Below are positions 26,447-35,487 of a DNA stretch of 35,487 nt, one piece after another. The position numbers and the translations under genes are program-made. Within the stretch, counting starts at the first letter, position 1. Every line of letters starts with the position of its first letter. The stretch is from Alphaproteobacteria bacterium (GTDB lineage Bacteria; Pseudomonadota; Alphaproteobacteria; ATCC43930; CGMCC-115725), in the NCBI GenBank assembly GCA_019240125.1, contig JAFAYW010000114.1:1-35487 (forward strand). Direction: 5' to 3'. The notes under the pieces are model-generated. The model did no database searches. It saw only the letters and a program-made list of their open reading frames with translations, and was not told where the DNA came from.

Positions 26447-27730
26447 TCAGGCCGCCTGGGCCAAGGCTTCAATCCGCGACTCGCGCCACGCCCGCGCCGC
26501 GGCAAGCGCCAGCACAGACAGCGCGGCCAGAGGAAAAACCGGCAGGTGCAGGCCCTCGGCGATGCCGCGCCCATCGGCCAGCACCACGTATATTCCGGCG
26601 AGGACCACGCCTTCCCACCCGCGCGCCATCGGCAACGCGCGGCCTTGCATCAGCCATGCCGCCGCGACGGCGGTGAGCATCAGGTCGTAGAGAAGCGACA
26701 ACGGTGCCGCCACCGGTGCGGCGGCAATCAGCACCGCGGCGCGCGTCGCAGACCCAACCGGCGCTCGCCAGGTGGCGATCACGATGACCGCGGCGATGCC
26801 AAAAAAAATGACCTGCGTGGCATATGCCAGCGGCACGCTACCTCCGAGCAGCCGCACCGCGCCAAACGGGTTCGCCATCCCGGCAAACAAGATGCGGCCG
26901 GACGCATACATTGCCGGCGCGGCACCCGCGGTCACGATGAACGCGCGCCAAGTCTCGGCGCCATACAGCAGTAGCGACGCGGCGATGAGCACCACAACCG
27001 TGATCGTGGTGGCGATAAAGACGCGCCAGTATCCCCCAGCCACCAGTGCGAGCGGCAGCAGCAGACCGAATTGTGGCTTGTAGCACAGCAGGCCGAACAT
27101 CAGCCCGGCCAACAACGGGCGGCGCTCCAGCCAATAAGTGCCCAGCCCAAAAAGACCCGCGGTCAGGAACGCGTTCTGTCCGAGCCCGTAATTCCAGAAC
27201 AACACCGGCACGGCGAGACAGGCCGCAACCGTAGCGAAACCGCGATCCTCAAGAACGCGCGTCGCGGCAAACAGGTAGAGCAGCAGCGTCGCGGTCTCGA
27301 ACAGGATAAAGGCTGCGAGATAGGGAAGCGCCGGCAGTGCCGCACACAGCAACAGATAGGTCGGCGGATAATTGAAAAACTGGTACTCGATCCCGGCGCC
27401 GACGACGCCTTCTTCGGCGACCAGATGCGCCGCCGGGTCATACGCCCAGCCCGGTCGCCCCGCATCCGCGAGGAGACCGGCGCTGTAGAAGCTGACAAAG
27501 TCGGTGGTGGTGGGTTTTGTCAGCGGCACGATCCAGCCATGCGTACCGGCGACGATAAAGGCAAAGCCGCAGAGTTGCACCGCCAGCAAAAGCCCCGCTC
27601 CCAGCGCAACGCGCCGACGTGTGAGCCACGCGGCAGCCACGAAAGCACCCAGTCCCTGCCGGTCTTGCGATGTGTGGATGGGCGCTGGAACGGAGCCGGG
27701 CCCGCCGGGTTGGGCGGTGTCTTCAGTCAC
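26447..27730 (-). CDS. GT87/DUF2029-like polyprenyl-phosphate-sugar glycosyltransferase, membrane protein
   Basis: 427 residues from a GTG start without a clear ribosome binding site, so the start is uncertain. About ten membrane helices are predictable by eye, beginning at 41-62. The first loop carries TTTDFVSFYSAGLLADAG, with the acidic residue typical of GT-C transferases, and YDPAAH, both usual in the DUF2029 family; FFNYPPTYLLL and YKPQFGLLLPLALVAGG are further family-type stretches. Members transfer a sugar, in actinobacteria mannose, from a lipid carrier; the specificity here is unknown. It lies downstream of the ugd and decarboxylase genes on the same strand, across a 143-base gap. 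Confidence 0.82.
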   Translation of the reverse strand: MTEDTAQPGGPGSVPAPIHTSQDRQGLGAFVAAAWLTRRRVALGAGLLLAVQLCGFAFIVAGTHGWIVPLTKPTTTDFVSFYSAGLLADAGRPGWAYDPAAHLVAEEGVVGAGIEYQFFNYPPTYLLLCAALPALPYLAAFILFETATLLLYLFAATRVLEDRGFATVAACLAVPVLFWNYGLGQNAFLTAGLFGLGTYWLERRPLLAGLMFGLLCYKPQFGLLLPLALVAGGYWRVFIATTITVVVLIAASLLLYGAETWRAFIVTAGAAPAMYASGRILFAGMANPFGAVRLLGGSVPLAYATQVIFFGIAAVIVIATWRAPVGSATRAAVLIAAAPVAAPLSLLYDLMLTAVAAAWLMQGRALPMARGWEGVVLAGIYVVLADGRGIAEGLHLPVFPLAALSVLALAAARAWRESRIEALAQAA

Positions 27731-27741
27731 GTGGCCGAAGC

Positions 27742-27791
27742 GCCGGGCCTCGGCCCGGCCGTCACGATAGTTCGTCCCCGCTGCATGCAGC
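27742..27791. repeat. Hairpin and palindrome in the gap before the GT87-like gene
   Basis: GCCGGGCC-TC-GGCCCGGC forms an 8-base stem at 27742-27759, and GCTGCATGCAGC at 27780-27791 is a perfect 12-base palindrome. Both lie in the 143-base gap between the decarboxylase stop and the GT87-like start. No T-run follows in either direction, so termination is not supported; the function is unknown. Confidence 0.35.
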
Positions 27792-27873
27792 CAACTCTAG
27801 CAGGCAAAGGTCAACGAACGCTTATGCGGCGAGGCGGCGGGGCGCTGTCAGGCGCGCCCGCCATCAGTGAAGG

Positions 27874-28863
<990 letters not shown>

Positions 28864-28897
28864 CGTGATTGTCCTTCGAGATATCGTTGGCGGCGGA

Positions 28898-30274
28898 TCA
28901 GGCGATCACGCGGAGGCCCGGGGGCTTGCCGGCGACCGGCTCGGCCGGCCGCTCCCGGGTCGGACGCCCGACGCTGTGATAGACAAACCCGGCCTTGGCC
29001 ATGTCTTCCGGCTGGTAGACGTTGCGTAGGTCGATGATCAGCGGCTGCCGCAGCAGGGACTTTACCCGCTCCAGGTCGAGGCCGCGGAACTCGTTCCATT
29101 CGGTCACCAGGATGACCGCGTCCGCCCCCTCCATCGTGGCGTATGCGTCGTCGCAATAGGCGAGGTCGGGCATCAGCTTTTTCGCCTCGTCCATGCCCTC
29201 GGGGTCGAACACCCGCACCGTCGCGCCGCTTTCGTGCAGGACCGGCAGGATCGACAGGCTCGGGCTGTCGCGCATGTCATCGGTGTTCGGCTTGAAGGTC
29301 AGGCCAAGTATCGCTAGCGTTTTGCCCGCGACATCGCCGCCGCAGGCGCCGACGATGCGGTCGGCCATGCGGCGCTTGCGGGCGTCGTTGACGCGCAACA
29401 CCGTATCGACGATCGACAGCGGGATCTTGGCGATCTCCGCCGTCCGCACCAGCGCCTGACAGTCTTTCGGAAAGCAGGAGCCGCCAAACCCGGGCCCGGC
29501 ATGCAGGAACTTGCGGCCGATACGGCCATCGAGCCCGATACCGTGCGACACATCCTGCACATCCGCGCCCACCGATTCACAGAGATCGGCGATCTCGTTG
29601 ATAAAGGTGATCTTGGTCGCCAGGAACGCGTTGGCGGCGTATTTAATGAGCTCGGCGGTCTCCAGCGTGGTGAACACCATCGGCGTCTCAAGCAGGTAGA
29701 GCGGTCGGTAGAGCGCCCGCAATACCTCGCGCGCGTGGTCGCTGCAGCTGCCGATCACCACCCGGTCAGGCCGCATAAAATCCTGGATCGCCGACCCCTC
29801 GCGCAGGAACTCCGGGTTCGAGGCGACATCAAAGCGGCCCGCCGGCAGGGCGCCGCGCAGGATGCGCTCGACGCGCCGCCCGGTGCCGACTGGCACGGTC
29901 GATTTGGTGACGATGACGGTGCGGTGATTGCCGTTTTCAGCCAGGGCCTGGCCGATTTCCTCGGCGGCGGCAAAGACATAGCTGAGATCGGCATGGCCGT
30001 CTCCACGCCGCGACGGGGTGCCGACAGCGATAAACACCGCGTCGGCGTCTTTAACCGCGGCCTTCAGATCGGTCGTAAAGTTCAGCCTGCCCGCGGCGGC
30101 ATTGGTGGCGACGAGCTGGTCGAGGCCGGGCTCGAAAATCGGGATTTCGCCGCGCGTCAGGCGCTCGATCTTGCTGGTGTCCTTATCGACGCATGTCACC
30201 GAAACACCGAATTCGGAGAAACAGGCACCGGACACCAGCCCGACATAGCCCGTTCCAATCATCGCAATACGCAT
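28898..30274 (-). CDS. ugd: UDP-glucose 6-dehydrogenase
   Basis: 458 residues. N-terminal NAD-binding motif [17 protein letters not shown] (7-23); [24 protein letters not shown] (125-131); [10 protein letters not shown]; catalytic Cys267 in [11 protein letters not shown] central helical dimerisation region and the C-terminal UDP-binding domain ([17 protein letters not shown]) complete the family plan. It oxidises UDP-glucose to UDP-glucuronate with two NAD. An AGGAG site lies before the ATG. It is the first gene of the leftward operon with the decarboxylase and diverges from galE. Confidence 0.95.
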   Translation of the reverse strand: MRIAMIGTGYVGLVSGACFSEFGVSVTCVDKDTSKIERLTRGEIPIFEPGLDQLVATNAAAGRLNFTTDLKAAVKDADAVFIAVGTPSRRGDGHADLSYVFAAAEEIGQALAENGNHRTVIVTKSTVPVGTGRRVERILRGALPAGRFDVASNPEFLREGSAIQDFMRPDRVVIGSCSDHAREVLRALYRPLYLLETPMVFTTLETAELIKYAANAFLATKITFINEIADLCESVGADVQDVSHGIGLDGRIGRKFLHAGPGFGGSCFPKDCQALVRTAEIAKIPLSIVDTVLRVNDARKRRMADRIVGACGGDVAGKTLAILGLTFKPNTDDMRDSPSLSILPVLHESGATVRVFDPEGMDEAKKLMPDLAYCDDAYATMEGADAVILVTEWNEFRGLDLERVKSLLRQPLIIDLRNVYQPEDMAKAGFVYHSVGRPTRERPAEPVAGKPPGLRVIA

Positions 30275-30434
30275 AAGCGTGGTCTCCTGACCGTCAACGA
30301 ACCCCAGAACGGGCGATTGACAGTGTTATTCCGCCGACCCCCGGCGCGACGAGCTGCCGCACCGCCAGGTTGTGGAAGAGAAAGCCTGTGAGCGCCGTTA
30401 TGGCGACATCAACCACCACGCCCGGCGCAAGCAC

Positions 30435-31436
30435 ATGCCGCAATCGATCCTCGTTACCGGTGGGGCCGGCTATGTCGGCAGCCACGCCTGCAAAAGCCTC
30501 GCCAGAGCCGGGTTTACGCCTGTTGTTTATGACAACCTCTCGCGCGGTTTTCGCGACGCCGTGCGCTATGGCCCGTTTGTCGAGGGCGATCTGCACGACC
30601 GCGAACGACTGGTCGGGGCCATGCGCCACTATGACGTCGCCGCCGTGATGCATTTCGCGGCCTTCGCCTACGTCGGCGAGTCGGTAAGCAGGCCGGAGCT
30701 GTACTACCACAACAACGTTGTCGGAACCTTATCGCTCCTGGCGGCGATGCGCGATGCCGCGATCTCCCGCGTCGTATTCTCCTCGACCTGCGCCGTCTAC
30801 GGCGTGCCGGATCAGGTGCCGATCGTCGAAACGACAGCAAAGGCGCCGCTGAACCCCTACGGCGAGACCAAGCTGGCGATCGAGGGCGCGCTGCATTGGT
30901 TCAGCGGCGCCTACGACATGCGCTATGTCGCGTTGCGCTACTTCAATGCCGCGGGCGGCGATCCGGATGCCGAGATCGGCGAGCGCCACGACCCGGAAAC
31001 CCATCTTATCCCGCTGGTCCTGCGCGCCTCGCTGGGACAGGCGGGGCCGGTCGAGATCTACGGCACCGACTATCCCACACCCGATGGCACGGCGATTCGC
31101 GACTATATCCATGTCGTCGATCTGGCAGACGCGCATGTCCGCGCGCTGCGCTATCTCGGCGAGGGCGGCACAAGCATCGCGCTCAACCTCGGCACCGGCG
31201 CTGGTTCGTCGGTGCGCCAGATCATCGAAGCGGTGGAGCGGGTTGGCGGCCGACCCGTACCGTTTCGCGAGGTCGGCCGCCGGGCCGGCGACCCGCCTGA
31301 GCTGGTCGCCGATCCCTCGCTTGCGCTCAGAACGCTGGGATGGAAGGCGAACCAATCCGATCTCGATACGATTGTACGCACCGCGCTTGCCTGGGAAACC
31401 CGCGATCTGCGGAACGCGCCGTCGCACGCCCGATAG
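30435..31436 (+). CDS. galE: UDP-glucose 4-epimerase
   Basis: 333 residues from the ATG at 30435; the frame opens at 30372, but MPQSILVTGGAGYVGSH is the normal N-terminus. NAD motif GGAGYVGSH (9-17); MHFAAFAYVGESV; SSTCAVYG (116-123); catalytic Tyr142 and Lys146 in NPYGETKLAIE; RYFNAAGGDP; PDGTAIRDYIHV, which is characteristic of GalE. It interconverts UDP-glucose and UDP-galactose. Divergent from ugd across a 160-base gap and followed by the GH-like/GT2 fusion, it is part of the sugar cluster. Confidence 0.95.
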   Translation: MPQSILVTGGAGYVGSHACKSLARAGFTPVVYDNLSRGFRDAVRYGPFVEGDLHDRERLVGAMRHYDVAAVMHFAAFAYVGESVSRPELYYHNNVVGTLSLLAAMRDAAISRVVFSSTCAVYGVPDQVPIVETTAKAPLNPYGETKLAIEGALHWFSGAYDMRYVALRYFNAAGGDPDAEIGERHDPETHLIPLVLRASLGQAGPVEIYGTDYPTPDGTAIRDYIHVVDLADAHVRALRYLGEGGTSIALNLGTGAGSSVRQIIEAVERVGGRPVPFREVGRRAGDPPELVADPSLALRTLGWKANQSDLDTIVRTALAWETRDLRNAPSHAR

Positions 31437-31478
31437 CGGCAAATAGCGGCGGCCGCGCCGCCATGGTCTGGCCTTTGC

Positions 31479-31506
31479 TTGGTTTTGGACGCGAAATGAA
31501 CATAAT
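31479..31506 (+). promoter_or_regulatory. Possible sigma-70-like promoter for the GH-like/GT2 fusion gene
   Basis: TTGGTT (31479-31484) and CATAAT (31501-31506) lie 16 bases apart in an A/T-rich patch between galE and the fusion gene. The match is imperfect. If real, translation would begin downstream, at 31568 or 31589, not at the ATG at 31496. Confidence 0.25.
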
Positions 31507-31588
31507 TTCACCGGTTGCGCGAATGGATGCGAATTTCGGATCGGCCCAGCGATTGACTGATGGGGCGATGACCGCGGGAGCTGGCGAT

Positions 31589-34192
31589 ATGAGTACGGTC
31601 GAGGGCGACAGCTTCGCGCCCGCCACCGATCTGGACGACCTCCTGCGCGGAGCACCGGCCGCCCTTAGCGGCCCGATCCGCGTCCACGGCAAATTCTTCT
31701 TCGCCGGCGAGGACAAGCACTTCGTCAAGGGCGTGACCTATGGGCCGTTCCCGATAGGGTCGCATGGCGACCAGTTTCCGGAGCGCTCGGTCGTCGCCAG
31801 AGACTTTGCATTGATGCGCAATGTCGGCGCCAACACGGTGCGGGTGTTCACCCCGCCGCCGGTATGGCTCCTCGATCTCGCCAGCGAGGCGGGCGTCAAG
31901 GTGCTGATCGGCCTGCCCTGGTCGCAGCACGTTGCGTTTCTCGACAATGCCGAGATCAAGTCGCAAATCCGCGCCGCGATCGCCAAAGGGGTACGCGGCT
32001 GCGAACGGCATCCCGCGGTTTTTGCCTATCTCGTAGGCAATGAGATTCCGCCCGACATGATCCGCTGGCATGGTGCGGACGCGGTGCGCGCCTTTCTGCG
32101 AGGCTTGGTCGAGATTGTTCGCGCCGAGCATCCCGGCGCGCTGGTCAGTTACGCCAATTTCCCGTCGACCGAATACCTGACGGTCGATTTCACCGATTTC
32201 CTCTGCTTCAACGTCTATCTGCACGACGAGGGAGCCTTCCGCCGCTACATCGCGCGATTGCAGAACCTCGCGGTCGACAAGCCGCTGGTGCTGACCGAGT
32301 TCGGCGTCGACTCGATGCGCAACGGCGAAGCCGAGCAGGCAGAAATCCTGTCCTGGCAGGTGCGCGCGGCGTTCGCCTCGGGGGTGGCCGGCACGTTTGT
32401 CTTTGCCTGGACCGACGAATGGTATACCGGCGGCCATCTGATCGAAGACTGGGCCTTTGGCCTGGTCGACCGCGACCGTCAGCCAAAGGCAGCGTTTCAG
32501 GAAGTCGCGGGGCGCTACAAGGGTCCGCTGCCACCCGCATTGCCGCGCTATCCTCGCGTGTCGGTGGTGGTGTGTGCCTATAACGCCGAGCGGACAATGG
32601 AGGCCTGCCTCGCCTCGCTGGAGACGCTCGACTACCCGGACTATGAGGTCATCGTCGTCAATGACGGATCGACGGACCGCACGCTCGAAATTTCCGAGCG
32701 CTTTCCCTATTGCCGCATCATCAGCCAGGAAAACAAAGGGCTGAGCGTTGCGCGGAATGTCGGCGCCGAGGCGGCAACCGGCGAGATCGTCGCCTATACC
32801 GACAGCGATTGCGTCGCCGACCCGGACTGGCTGACCTATCTCGTCGCCAAGATGGAAGCCGGCAATCTGTCGGCGTGCGGCGGCCCCAATTTCCCACCGC
32901 CCGAAGACGATCTGATCCCGGCCGCGGTTGCTGTGTCGCCGGGTGGCCCCACCCATGTATTGATCAGCGATGAAGTTGCCGAGCATATCGCCGGCTGCAA
33001 CATGGCGTTCCGCCGTGATGCCTTGCTTGAACTCGGCGGTTTCGACCCGCAGTACCGGGCGGCTGGCGACGATGTCGATATCTGCTGGCGGTTTCAGGAT
33101 GCCGGCTACACGATCGGCTTCAGCGCTGCCGCCGTCGTCTGGCATTTCCGCCGCAACACCGTAAAGGCCTATATCGGCCAGCAGAAGGGCTACGGCAAAG
33201 CCGAGGCGCTGGTCTATGCCAAGCATCCCTTTCGCTTCAACCTGTTCGGCCAGGCGAAATGGCTCGGCCGCATCTATGGCGATCTGTCTGCCGCGCTGCT
33301 GCTGTCGCGCAAGCCGGTGATCTATTCCGGCACCTTCGGCCGCGGCCTGTTCCAGACCATGTACGAGCCGCCTTCGTCACTGACCGCGGTGTTGCCGTTG
33401 ACTTTTGAGTGGAGCGTTGCGTCGCTGCTGCTGGCGGCGGCGGCGGTGATCGGTGGCGGCTGGATGTGGCTGCTTGCGGCACCGCTCCTGACCACCTGGG
33501 TCATGTGCATCAATGGCGCGTTGAAGGCGCCGATCGACAAACGCTTTGTCGGGTTGAAGGCGCGCGCCCTGGTCGCCCTCCTGATCTATCTCGGACCACT
33601 GTTGCGCGGCGTCGAACGTGTCAAATGGCGTATCAAGACGATGCAGACGCATGACCAGGTCGGCCCGGGTCCGGTCGACCAGAAGGCACGCCTGTCATGG
33701 CTCGACCGCGCTTTCACCCTGTCCTTCTGGGACGAAACGAGCGCCGAGAAAGAGGTGCTGCTCGGCGGCCTGATGGATTTTCTCCTGCCGCAGAAATATT
33801 TCGTCGTCGCCGATACCGGCTGGAGCAAGTGGGACCTCAAGATCGCGCGCGGGTTGTGGAGCCGGGCCTTGGTCACGGTGGTCGGCGAAAACCATGGCGG
33901 TGAAAAGCGGATGCTGCGCGTGCGGGTGGCGATGCGCCTGTCGCGCCTCGGGCTGACTTTGCTGCGCGGCTATGCGGCGGTGATCGCGCTCTGCCTGGTG
34001 CTGGGCGCGCCGACCGCGGCACTGGTCGTGCTGGCCCTCGCCCTGATCAACGGCGGGGTGATCGGCTACCGACTGCTGACCTTCGGCCGCCTGATGCACC
34101 GCATTGTCGAGGCCGTGGCGCGGCATTCGAAGCTGCACCCGGCGGAGCCGCTGCGCGATCCGTTGCCGCCGGGTGCGCGCCGCACGGCCTGA
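31589..34192 (+). CDS. Glycoside hydrolase-like TIM barrel / GT2 glycosyltransferase membrane fusion
   Basis: 867 residues from the ATG at 31589, which has GGGAG eight bases before it; ATGs at 31496 and 31568 in the same frame are alternatives. Residues about 30-310 form a retaining-type (clan GH-A-like) barrel: KHFVKGVTYGPFP, NTVRVFTPPPVWLLD, likely acid/base Glu152 in VGNEIP and likely nucleophile Glu237 in LTEFGVD, then FAWTDEWYTGG. Residues about 323-525 are a GT2 domain: VSVVVCAYNAERTMEACLAS, VNDGSTD, TDSD (404-407), GDDVDICWRFQDAGY (493-507). The C-terminal 340 residues contain a few hydrophobic segments (about 598-645, 655-670 and 790-830). A synthase fused to a hydrolase/transglycosylase fits a beta-glucan-like polymer, but linkage and product are unknown. 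Confidence 0.88.
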   Translation: MSTVEGDSFAPATDLDDLLRGAPAALSGPIRVHGKFFFAGEDKHFVKGVTYGPFPIGSHGDQFPERSVVARDFALMRNVGANTVRVFTPPPVWLLDLASEAGVKVLIGLPWSQHVAFLDNAEIKSQIRAAIAKGVRGCERHPAVFAYLVGNEIPPDMIRWHGADAVRAFLRGLVEIVRAEHPGALVSYANFPSTEYLTVDFTDFLCFNVYLHDEGAFRRYIARLQNLAVDKPLVLTEFGVDSMRNGEAEQAEILSWQVRAAFASGVAGTFVFAWTDEWYTGGHLIEDWAFGLVDRDRQPKAAFQEVAGRYKGPLPPALPRYPRVSVVVCAYNAERTMEACLASLETLDYPDYEVIVVNDGSTDRTLEISERFPYCRIISQENKGLSVARNVGAEAATGEIVAYTDSDCVADPDWLTYLVAKMEAGNLSACGGPNFPPPEDDLIPAAVAVSPGGPTHVLISDEVAEHIAGCNMAFRRDALLELGGFDPQYRAAGDDVDICWRFQDAGYTIGFSAAAVVWHFRRNTVKAYIGQQKGYGKAEALVYAKHPFRFNLFGQAKWLGRIYGDLSAALLLSRKPVIYSGTFGRGLFQTMYEPPSSLTAVLPLTFEWSVASLLLAAAAVIGGGWMWLLAAPLLTTWVMCINGALKAPIDKRFVGLKARALVALLIYLGPLLRGVERVKWRIKTMQTHDQVGPGPVDQKARLSWLDRAFTLSFWDETSAEKEVLLGGLMDFLLPQKYFVVADTGWSKWDLKIARGLWSRALVTVVGENHGGEKRMLRVRVAMRLSRLGLTLLRGYAAVIALCLVLGAPTAALVVLALALINGGVIGYRLLTFGRLMHRIVEAVARHSKLHPAEPLRDPLPPGARRTA

Positions 34193-34227
34193 GCCGTGCG
34201 GTCAGCGCGCCAACGCAAGCGATCCCC

Positions 34228-35487
34228 ATGATCCGCAAATTCATGCCCTATGTACGGGCGCACCGCTGGGCAGTGGCCTGCGCGCTTGGCCAGGTGTTTC
34301 TCGGCGCCGGGTTCGAATTGCTGAAGCCATGGCCGCTGCAGATCGTCATCGACTATGTGCTCGGCGGTAAGCAGCCGAGCCTCGGCGGCCCGGTCGGCGA
34401 AATCCTGGCATGGCCGAAACCGAGCCTCCTGCTGGCGGCTTGCGTCAGCATCGTCATCGTCAATGTCGGCGCCGGCGCGATCACCCTTTGGCATAATTAC
34501 ACGACGATCAAGGTCGGCCAGCGCATGGTCAATGACTTACGCGGCGACCTCTACGCTCACTTGCAGCGCCTGTCGCTGGCCTATCATAGCCGGCAGCGCC
34601 TCGGCGACCTGATGTATCGCATCACAGCCGACAGCTTTGCCGTGCAGACGATGATCATGAACGGAATCCTGCCGATCCTGTCGGCGGTGATCCTGCTCGG
34701 CGGCATGCTGTTCGTGCTGTTCCCGATCGACCCGCTGCTGACCGTACTGGCGCTGACGATCGTGCCAGCCCTGTTCGTGATGATCAGCCTGTTCAACCGC
34801 AAGATCGTCGAGGTCGCCACTGAGGTGCGCGAAGCCGACAGCCGCGTCTACTCGCTGGTGCAATGGGGCATGGCGGCGATCAAGGTCGTGCAGGCTTTTA
34901 CCAAGGAAGAGGACGAGCATCGCCGCTTCATGGGTGCCAGTCATGACAGCTTGCGCGCCACGCTGCGCATGTATAGCTGGCAGACGCTGTATTCCGGCAC
35001 GGTAAACGCGGTGATCGCGCTCGGCACCGCGGTGGTGGTTTTTGCCGGTGCGCATGCAGTGATGAGCGGCAGCCTGTCGGTTGGCCAGCTGATCGTTTTC
35101 GTCGCCTATCTGGCGCAGCTGTACGCGCCGATCAGCCAGATCACGCAAAGCTGGGGGCTGATCGCCGGCGCCCGCATCGGCGCGACCCGCGTGTTCGAAG
35201 TGCTCGACACCGAGACCGATCTTGCGAACGGCACAAAGCAGTTCCCGCCGCACGGCGCGCGCGGTGACATCGCCTGGCACGGCGTCGGTTTCCGCTACCA
35301 GCCCGGTACCCCCGTGCTGGCCGATATCGATGCGGTGGTGCCGGCCGGATCGCGCGTCGCGATTGTCGGACCGACCGGCTCCGGCAAGTCGACGATGCTC
35401 GGCATGCTGCCACGCTTCTTCGACCCGCTCGCCGGCCGCGTCACGATCGACGGCCTCGATGTGCGCGACTACACGCTGGCTTCATTG
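34228..35487 (+). CDS. ABC exporter, membrane domain fused to ATPase, C-terminus cut by the window edge
   Basis: 420 codons are present, with no stop before the right edge; family members have about 580-610. Membrane helices lie at about 15-40, 68-92, 145-165, 170-190 and 250-305. The coupling-helix stretch RMVNDLRGDLYAHLQRLSLAYHSRQRLGDLMYR is typical of MsbA/NdvA-like exporters. The ATPase begins near residue 350, with Walker A GPTGSGKST (about 382-390); signature, Walker B and switch His lie beyond the edge. It starts 35 bases after the GH-like/GT2 fusion on the same strand, so it probably exports that enzyme's product or a lipid-linked sugar. Confidence 0.9.
   Translation, partial: MIRKFMPYVRAHRWAVACALGQVFLGAGFELLKPWPLQIVIDYVLGGKQPSLGGPVGEILAWPKPSLLLAACVSIVIVNVGAGAITLWHNYTTIKVGQRMVNDLRGDLYAHLQRLSLAYHSRQRLGDLMYRITADSFAVQTMIMNGILPILSAVILLGGMLFVLFPIDPLLTVLALTIVPALFVMISLFNRKIVEVATEVREADSRVYSLVQWGMAAIKVVQAFTKEEDEHRRFMGASHDSLRATLRMYSWQTLYSGTVNAVIALGTAVVVFAGAHAVMSGSLSVGQLIVFVAYLAQLYAPISQITQSWGLIAGARIGATRVFEVLDTETDLANGTKQFPPHGARGDIAWHGVGFRYQPGTPVLADIDAVVPAGSRVAIVGPTGSGKSTMLGMLPRFFDPLAGRVTIDGLDVRDYTLASL

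Noticed and set aside
30317..30322. TTGACA as a promoter -35 box for galE
   Set aside because: No acceptable -10 box lies 15-19 bases downstream; the region is GC-rich.
31508..33226. 572-codon leftward open frame opposite the GH-like/GT2 fusion
   Set aside because: The sense strand shows intact GH-like and GT2 motifs; the antisense product has no recognisable domain.

Overview
The window is high-GC, gene-dense DNA with short gaps, many GTG starts and overlapping or divergent gene pairs. Protein style and content (paralogous EF-G, CaiB/BaiF CoA transferase, divergent tyrS/anmK, an ECF sigma and zinc anti-sigma pair, large multi-domain glycosyltransferases) suggest a chromosomal segment of an alphaproteobacterium, Rhizobiales- or Rhodospirillales-like. 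That placement is inference; there is no rRNA or other phylogenetic marker here. I found no tRNA, rRNA, CRISPR array, IS element or phage gene.

Layout. (1) 1-4579, housekeeping and metabolic genes: a CoA transferase cut by the left edge, an EF-G-like GTPase, a GFA-family zinc protein and a CnbZ-like protein. (2) 4580-5144, an AT-richer gap with a clear dyad. (3) 5145-13961, a type I secretion cassette: atypical response regulator, HlyB-like exporter with a dead C39-like domain, HlyD-like adaptor, a protein of about 18 Sel1 repeats, and a 728-residue cysteine-free, very low-charge repetitive protein that is the likely secreted substrate. A strong terminator follows it. (4) 14125-19208, a methyltransferase and a 1354-residue methyltransferase/coiled-coil/TPR/GT-B/GT-A fusion. 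(5) 19219-21580, tyrS and anmK, divergent with overlapping start codons. (6) 21676-24444, a cupredoxin and a Tat-type metallophosphoesterase, divergent from an ECF sigma/anti-sigma pair. (7) 24522-26446, an ABC-2 ATPase and permease. (8) 26447-35487, sugar and envelope genes: GT87-like membrane protein, UDP-glucuronate decarboxylase, UDP-glucose dehydrogenase, UDP-glucose 4-epimerase, a glycoside hydrolase-like/GT2 membrane fusion, and an ABC exporter cut by the right edge.

How the genes may work together. Regions 3 and 4 look like one system: regulator, exporter, adaptor, helper repeat protein, repetitive surface protein and sugar-transfer/methylation enzymes. My working hypothesis is a type I-secreted, surface-layer- or adhesin-like protein, possibly glycosylated by the adjacent fusion enzyme. 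Region 8 makes UDP-glucuronate, UDP-xylose and UDP-galactose and holds a polymer-forming or polymer-modifying fusion plus an exporter, so it probably builds an exopolysaccharide or glucan and could share sugar donors with region 4. The cupredoxin/phosphoesterase pair is probably controlled by the divergent ECF sigma factor.
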